A stretch of 64,000 bases of DNA, from assembly GCF_935825525.1 (NCBI RefSeq), contig NZ_CAKXZT010000145.1, positions 40,437 through 104,436 of the forward strand, read 5' to 3'. The stretch's first letter is position 1; each line of letters starts with the position of its first letter. Below the pieces are notes generated by a model that did no database searches, was not told where the DNA came from, and saw nothing but the letters and a program-made list of their open reading frames with translations. Shown piece after piece: positions 61,369 to 64,000 of this stretch. The DNA is from Mesorhizobium escarrei (GTDB taxonomy: Bacteria; Pseudomonadota; Alphaproteobacteria; Rhizobiales; Rhizobiaceae). A program made the translations under genes and the position numbers.

Positions 61369-62574
61369 TTGCAGTTAATTGTGATCGACGGGCAGCCCCT
61401 TGCCCGCATGATCGCTGTCCAGATCAAGACCACCGAGACTGGGAAATATACGGGCGAGACAGAGACCGGATTTAACTATCTGCTTAGAAGTGAAGACCTC
61501 GCTTATTGGAAGCCTTCCAACCTGCCCGTCATCATTGTCCTCCATAGAACGTCCGACAACACCTTCTTCTGGAAGGAAGTGGTGGATGGAGTAGGTGAAG
61601 GAGAGCGACGGCTCCAGTTCGATAAGCAACTTGATGTGCTGGACAGCGGCGCCGTTGATCGCTTGGCCGCGCTGACCGTGCCCAAGGCGGGTTTCGGCTA
61701 CTATGTTCCGCCCCTCGGCGAAGGCGAAGAAGCCATCGTCAACATGCTTCCCATCACGCTCCCTGACGAAATGTTTGTCGCCACCACCGCGTATACCCCC
61801 AAGCAGGCGGCTGCGATTCTTCTTGATAGCGACGAGCCCGCTCGCTTCGATTGGGCCATCAAGGGCGAGACCTTTTGGTCATTCCACGATCCGCGCACCT
61901 CGGTCTGCCGCGACATCGTCGATCCTGATCAGGTAGAGGCCATTGATACGCGACACCTAGCTTTCCATGACGATGCCGACGAACGCAACAACTTCGCATT
62001 CCTCCTTCGGCAAATGCTCAGTCACCAAACACGCGGTGACCTCGCCTGGAGCAAAGATCGCAAGCTTTATTATTTCAAGGCGAAGGCAGAGAACGAGACA
62101 CGCACTTATTACTATGACGATTCCAAAAAGCGCACCGACGCTGATGTCGTGAATGTTACCCGCAGCAAGGTGGATACCTCACGGGTTGAATTTGTTCGGC
62201 ATCATGCCTTTGAGGCGAGGTTCGAGTGCCTACACGACCAGTGGTTCCTTGTGGTCAATCCCAGCTACTTTTTTACAATCAACGGCTTCATTCCGCATAG
62301 CTATCCGGCGGCACTGCTGGCAGGAAAAAAGCGTCTCGATAAGAGCGCGTCTCTTCGTGGACAGATAATCATGTGGCATCGCTTCCTCACTGAGGCAGAT
62401 CGTTCTGCGCAGGACTTGTTTGCAGAGGCAAACTCGGACCCTCGGGTAAAATTCGGAGAGCCGCCGGTTGTCGAGCTGTCAACCCGAGTCCCGGAGGACG
62501 TTTGGGGTACGCCCAAAAAGTCTGCTGAGGCCGACGAAGACGACAATCTTGATCTGTGGAAGCGATCCGCATGA
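61369..62574 (+). pseudogene. N-truncated DUF4365(DREN)-APAZ effector of a short-Argonaute system
   Basis: 401 codons from a TTG with no ribosome binding site. The frame begins inside DUF4365, a PD-(D/E)xK nuclease-like domain: VIDGQPLARMIAVQIKTTE keeps the QxK motif (residues 18-20), but the ~50-60 preceding residues with the catalytic acids are missing. SEDLAYWKPSNLPVIIVLHR completes that domain. The C-terminal ~300 residues, with FVRHHAFEARFECLHDQWFL, VVNPSYFFTING and GQIIMWHRFLTEADR, fit the APAZ domain that binds short prokaryotic Argonautes. This is the SPARDA architecture, in which the nuclease is unleashed by target recognition. The stop overlaps the next ATG (ATGA). Truncation makes activity unlikely. 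Confidence 0.65.
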
Positions 62575-62630
62575 AGTTCAGGTCGGAAATTTTCGCTGAG
62601 CCTGATCTGGAGTTTGGCGGTATTAGGTAG
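62571..62630 (+). pseudogene. Short-pAgo-like gene, first 19 codons only
   Basis: The ATG at 62571 overlaps the DUF4365-APAZ stop and reads MKFRSEIFAEPDLEFGGIR, then stops. The EPxLEFG signature near the N terminus is what short prokaryotic Argonautes (MID-PIWI) begin with, as I recall them, and the coupling order matches. Unrelated sequence follows, so nearly the whole gene has been deleted. The identification rests on few residues plus context. Confidence 0.45.
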
Positions 62631-62681
62631 CAAACGCACCTAGGTTCATTCGCCGCCAACTCGTGGTTCGATTACCTCAAA

Positions 62682-63149
62682 ATGATGCTGATTCCTCCTG
62701 ATGCTGATGCGCCCAATGTGCTACATGCCTTCATTAGAAAGCGGGCTGAGGTCGCTGGAAAAATTGAACACAATCAACTTGCGCTTAGGCGCTTGATTGC
62801 AGAGCTAGATCACATTGATGCGACCATCAGGATATTTGAGCCTTCGATCGACGTTGGCAAAATCCCTTCTAAACCGGTGCCACCTAGGCACGCTGCTTTC
62901 AAGGGAGAGGTGACCCGTATCGTGCTCAGCATGCTTCGCGAGGCCGATGGTCCGCTAACGTCTCGTAACATTGCCGAGGAACTCATGCGTCAACGTGGCT
63001 TGTCCAGCGATGACAACGATCTCTCGGTGACGATGGTGAAAAGGGTTTGCGCTTGTTTGCGAACCCACCGCATTAAGGGCACAATAAGGTCAGTTCCAGT
63101 TGCAGGCTCATTACAAGGCTGGCAACTGTCTTCGAGGGATTTTACGTAG
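62682..63149 (+). CDS. Conserved hypothetical protein with winged-helix-like C terminus
   Basis: 155 residues. The N-terminal half is helical (HAFIRKRAEVAGKIEHNQLA, RRLIAELDHIDATIRIFEP). The C-terminal half after PPRHAAFKGEVTRIVLSML contains ADGPLTSRNIAEELMRQRGL and TMVKRVCACLRTHRIKGTI, like a small winged-helix domain. I recall such proteins as frequent in accessory regions of rhizobia, often near recombinases. ATG codons at 62682 and 62685 are alternatives. It lies at the break point of the Argonaute relic. Confidence 0.65.
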   Translation: MMLIPPDADAPNVLHAFIRKRAEVAGKIEHNQLALRRLIAELDHIDATIRIFEPSIDVGKIPSKPVPPRHAAFKGEVTRIVLSMLREADGPLTSRNIAEELMRQRGLSSDDNDLSVTMVKRVCACLRTHRIKGTIRSVPVAGSLQGWQLSSRDFT

Positions 63150-63431
63150 TTAGAGTCTGGCAAACGCATTGCGATTGCGCCGTTCGTAACTGAGCATCAA
63201 CGACTGTGATGTATGAGCCCTGAGCCGCGCCGTTCGTTCGACATGAAGGACAGTATTTGGGTATCGCAGCTCATCTGAGGCTATCTAGGCGGAACTTGAG
63301 TTCTGCATCGTTTCTCCCAAAAACATTGGGAAATTTTCTCGGGTGGAGCGACCTTTCTGCATCAGTGCGAACGCAAGTTCCGCCAGCGGCCGTCTCGTAA
63401 GCCTGGAGCTGGCCGCCGTGGAAGTCGCCAA

Positions 63432-63719
63432 TCAATGTTGAAACGGGCGAACAAACTGGAAGAGTGCTCCAATTGTGGCGCACAGCTCATTTTTGCGTCG
63501 GAGCAGCGCGAATTTGACCGGACCCTCACCAGAAGTTGAGATCTCGTGCTCAATGGTACTGAGCTCGGTACGCCACTGTGCGATCATCAAATCATATTGG
63601 TAAACGGCGTCTCTTTCACTGGAGGAGACAGCGTGAATTTTGTCAGGATCAAGCGAACAACGAAATCTCGCCAGCGGATCGGCAGTATTCGGAGTCAACG
63701 GAACTTGCGAGTACGACAT
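63432..63719 (-). CDS. Small helical hypothetical protein
   Basis: 95 residues from the ATG at 63719 with AAGGTG upstream. After MSYSQVPLTPNTADPLARF a helical part follows: DAVYQYDLMIAQWRTELSTI and KFALLRRKNELCATIGALFQ. It resembles small hypothetical proteins of rhizobia without known role. The 282 bases before it (63150-63431) and 281 after it (63720-64000) contain no feature that I can support. Confidence 0.5.
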   Translation of the reverse strand: MSYSQVPLTPNTADPLARFRCSLDPDKIHAVSSSERDAVYQYDLMIAQWRTELSTIEHEISTSGEGPVKFALLRRKNELCATIGALFQFVRPFQH

Positions 63720-64000
63720 GGTACACCTTAAAATTGGAATTGATGGGAAGGTCGCCGACCCCGTCGGAAGACTTGAGCGCATTGTCTCGTATAAAGATTG
63801 CACTGTCAAATTGTTTTCTACAGTGGCTCACGAGCTTGGCTAGCTGAGCAACCATCGAAGGATGGTAGACACTGGAATTTTGGCCGCCAGTCACGCTTGC
63901 AGACTTCGGATCTTCTATAGAATGTGGCACAGCACTCCTGATGCGCCTTCGAGGCGCGCTCGCGCCGCTGCACCGGGCCGAATGCCGAGTAGGTGGGGGC

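Noticed and set aside
63435..63539. Plus-strand 34-codon ORF with ECSNCGAQ, zinc-ribbon-like
   Set aside because: Only one CxxC pair, no ribosome binding site, and it overlaps the better-supported minus-strand gene at 63432.
1..64000. CRISPR array, tRNA or rRNA genes, prophage module, replication origin
   Set aside because: No regularly spaced repeats, no cloverleaf or rRNA-like sequence, no phage structural genes and no repABC or oriV-like iterons were found on reading.

Overview
The window is high-GC, densely coded DNA that looks like a chromosome or megaplasmid segment of a Mesorhizobium-like alphaproteobacterium (Hyphomicrobiales). The pointers are a rhizobial mosaic intergenic repeat (16421-16550), small conserved hypotheticals typical of that order, and ABC-transporter-rich content. 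No rRNA, tRNA or CRISPR array was seen. The assignment rests on recalled family resemblance, not on a search.

Layout. 1-800: 3' end of a HipA-type toxin kinase and a frameshifted accessory gene. 907-4803: a methyltransferase divergent from a FecBCE-type iron/siderophore-class ABC importer. 5020-7334: a lipoprotein, a YegS-like lipid kinase and a VapBC pair with a palindromic operator. 7417-12180: a branched-chain-amino-acid-type ABC operon (livGFKHM) preceded by a translationally coupled 27-codon ORF. 12413-16348: two tiny hydrophilic proteins, a GT4 glycosyltransferase and a glycogen-debranching-type glucosidase. 16421-19104: mosaic repeat and a run of small, WD40-like and coiled-coil genes of unknown role.

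19265-28638 is the metabolic centrepiece: a complete soluble di-iron monooxygenase (propane/acetone/phenol monooxygenase, Prm/Mim type) of hydroxylase large subunit, reductase, small subunit and coupling protein. It is followed by an amidohydrolase, a DUF59 (MIP18-like) protein, a dedicated GroEL-like chaperonin and a zinc alcohol dehydrogenase. A consensus sigma-54 promoter and an upstream inverted repeat precede it. A matching AcoR/MimR-type sigma-54 activator lies at 36363-38450, separated from the operon by Tn3-family debris and a 2084-residue kinase-ATPase-GAF-PAS-histidine kinase whose partner response regulator is a frameshifted stub.

39490-48265 is one long minus-strand series: winged-helix regulator, crotonase, membrane protein, GMC oxidoreductase with a four-cysteine cluster motif, a Rieske-like ferredoxin with a Cys replacing a cluster His, and an ABC-2-type permease flanked by two HlyD proteins without an ATPase. 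Next come Ohr and a large winged-helix/ATPase regulator, an IS66 remnant, a TauE/SafE permease, and a catabolic block with Tat-exported epoxide hydrolase/dehalogenase-like enzymes, a DUF6130 protein and an IorAB molybdenum hydroxylase.

61369-62630 holds what I read as the wreck of a short prokaryotic Argonaute defence system: a DUF4365(DREN)-APAZ effector lacking its N terminus, coupled by an ATGA overlap to a gene that keeps only about the first 19 codons of a short-pAgo-like protein. The right end contains small rhizobial hypotheticals. Most of the window is intact metabolism and transport; the edges and 28.7-29.6, 35.9-36.1, 52.1-54.1 and 60.9-63 kb show decay and mobile-element scars.
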